Shown here: positions 6,171-6,672 of the stretch, one piece after another
Numbering within the stretch: the first letter of the stretch is position 1
Layout: each line of letters opens with the position of its first letter
From: Acidobacteriaceae bacterium
GTDB lineage: Bacteria > Acidobacteriota > Terriglobia > Terriglobales > Acidobacteriaceae
Length of the DNA: 6,672 bases
Direction: 5' to 3'
Assembly: GCA_030838305.1 (NCBI GenBank)
Contig: JAUTWY010000592.1
Span: 1-6,672 of the forward strand
Notes under the pieces: generated by a model
The model's database searches: none
Told to the model about the DNA's origin: nothing
Seen by the model: the letters and a program-made list of their open reading frames with translations, nothing else
Translations under genes and position numbers: made by a program

Positions 6171-6201
6171 GCCGGGGTACGAAGCTGCGCTGTACCCCGG
6201 C
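6171..6201. repeat. Perfect 10-bp GC-rich inverted repeat, possible REP-like element
   Basis: GCCGGGGTAC (6171-6180) and GTACCCCGGC (6192-6201) are exact reverse complements around an 11-nt loop (6181-6191). The loop has AGC and GCT at opposite positions and may fold further. No T-run follows on either strand, and the element lies between divergent promoters, so a terminator is unlikely. Shape and size suit a dispersed intergenic palindrome (REP-like) or a regulatory hairpin. Copy number in the genome would decide. Confidence 0.65.
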
Positions 6202-6376
6202 CATTATAGACAACCGCCGAAGAGTAAACACAAACTGGGTCTGGGGTTTCGGAAAAGCGAACAAATCCGCCGGATCGATTGCCGAAAGCCGGACAAGTTC
6301 TTTCCAACGGATGCCGGGAGAATGTCATCTTTCCTAATCGTACGAACTTGAAGACACGAGGTGATGAACCTTGCCA

Positions 6377-6404
6377 TTGGAGCGGAAACCATGAGGCGTA
6401 TAAT
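6377..6404 (+). promoter_or_regulatory. Candidate promoter of the CBS-domain gene
   Basis: A perfect -10 hexamer TATAAT (6399-6404) lies 16 nt after TTGGAG (6377-6382), which matches three of six bases of the -35 consensus. Transcription would start near 6411, leaving a leader of about 73 nt before the ATG. Confidence 0.5.
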
Positions 6405-6484
6405 CCTCCCCGGTCATAACAGGGTGCGCTTTCCGGGGGTTGAATTCTGCAGGGGATTACGTGCCGGCGTGCTGGGGAGATTTC

Positions 6485-6672
6485 ATGAAACTTACAGACA
6501 CGATTGCATTGGTGTTAGAGAATAAAGATAACAGCAGAGTTCTATCCATAGCGCCGGATCAGTCTGTCTATCAGGCGATCGAGAAAATGGCGCTGGAGGG
6601 GGTGGGCGCGTTGCTGGTTATTTCCGAAGGCGAATTGGTCGGCATTCTGTCGGAGCGCGATTATGCGCGCAA
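6485..6672 (+). CDS. CBS-domain protein, N-terminal part only (cut by the window end)
   Basis: The frame is open from the ATG at 6485 to the window edge, giving 62 full codons. It begins MKLTDTIALVLENK. A CBS domain follows: SIAPDQSVYQAIEKMALEGV (about 21-40), the strand GALLVISEGELVGI (41-54) and the conserved ending LSERDYAR (55-62). CBS domains usually occur in pairs and bind adenine nucleotides (AMP, ATP, SAM), sensing energy state. Related stand-alone proteins are about 140-150 aa with two CBS domains, so roughly half is missing here. GGGGAGA (6474-6480) is 4 nt before the ATG. Whether extra domains follow cannot be seen. Family assignment is firm, cellular role unknown. Confidence 0.9.
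   Translation, partial: MKLTDTIALVLENKDNSRVLSIAPDQSVYQAIEKMALEGVGALLVISEGELVGILSERDYAR

Larger units (their letters stand above)
6095..6484. other. 390-nt divergent intergenic region
   Basis: This stretch separates the minus-strand phosphatase from the plus-strand CBS-domain gene. It holds possible promoters facing both ways and a perfect 10-bp hairpin at 6171-6201. Short open frames on both strands show no recognisable protein features, and I see no tRNA or riboswitch. Between 6202 and 6376 I find nothing beyond a short TCGTACGA palindrome (6338-6345). Confidence 0.7.

Noticed and set aside
6140..6392. Small minus-strand open frames in the divergent gap
   Set aside because: Two overlapping frames of about 62 codons lack ribosome-binding sites and protein-like composition, and one runs through the 10-bp hairpin.
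6408..6438. CCCCGG and CCGGGG as a leader hairpin of the CBS gene
   Set aside because: The left arm falls at or before the predicted transcript start and the loop is 19 nt, so a riboswitch-like structure is not supported.

Overview
The window fits a Gram-negative (diderm) bacterium of moderately high G+C. Signs of an outer membrane are a signal-peptide-bearing porin with a C-terminal phenylalanine and a periplasmic-type solute-binding protein. The mix of a coiled-coil 'putative porin', a short CBS-domain protein and a PP2C phosphatase resembles Acidobacteriota, but that assignment is an inference from protein style, not something the sequence proves.

Layout. Six of the seven genes lie on the minus strand. 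Read in the direction of transcription, positions 5107 to 1875 form one tightly packed operon: a cysteine-free Rrf2-family regulator, a solute-binding protein, an ABC ATPase and an ABC permease of the SsuABC/TauABC (sulfonate/taurine/nitrate) class. The junctions are an 8-nt overlap, a 4-nt ATGA overlap and a 2-nt gap, so translation is probably coupled throughout. A porin gene (1734-94) follows in the same direction after a 140-nt AT-rich gap, with no convincing intrinsic terminator between. Together these could carry a small anionic, probably sulfur-containing, solute across the outer membrane, periplasm and inner membrane under control of the regulator. No desulfonating enzyme is present, so the substrate stays open.

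Regulation. Just upstream of the Rrf2 gene is a perfect 11-bp inverted repeat with a 7-bp spacer (5125-5153). It sits over a likely -10 box and is a strong candidate autoregulatory operator. A second, different inverted repeat (1761-1786) precedes the porin.

Right part. A complete PP2C-type Ser/Thr phosphatase (6094-5333, minus) is separated from the Rrf2 gene by 225 nt that contain a perfect 7-bp inverted repeat. A 390-nt divergent intergenic region (6095-6484) holds a perfect 10-bp GC-rich hairpin and promoter-like elements facing both ways. The window ends inside a plus-strand CBS-domain gene that starts at 6485.

I see no tRNA, rRNA, CRISPR array, transposase or phage gene. Most of the window is ordinary. 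The points worth following are the Rrf2 operator and regulon logic, the porin linked to an SsuABC-like importer, and the intergenic palindromes.
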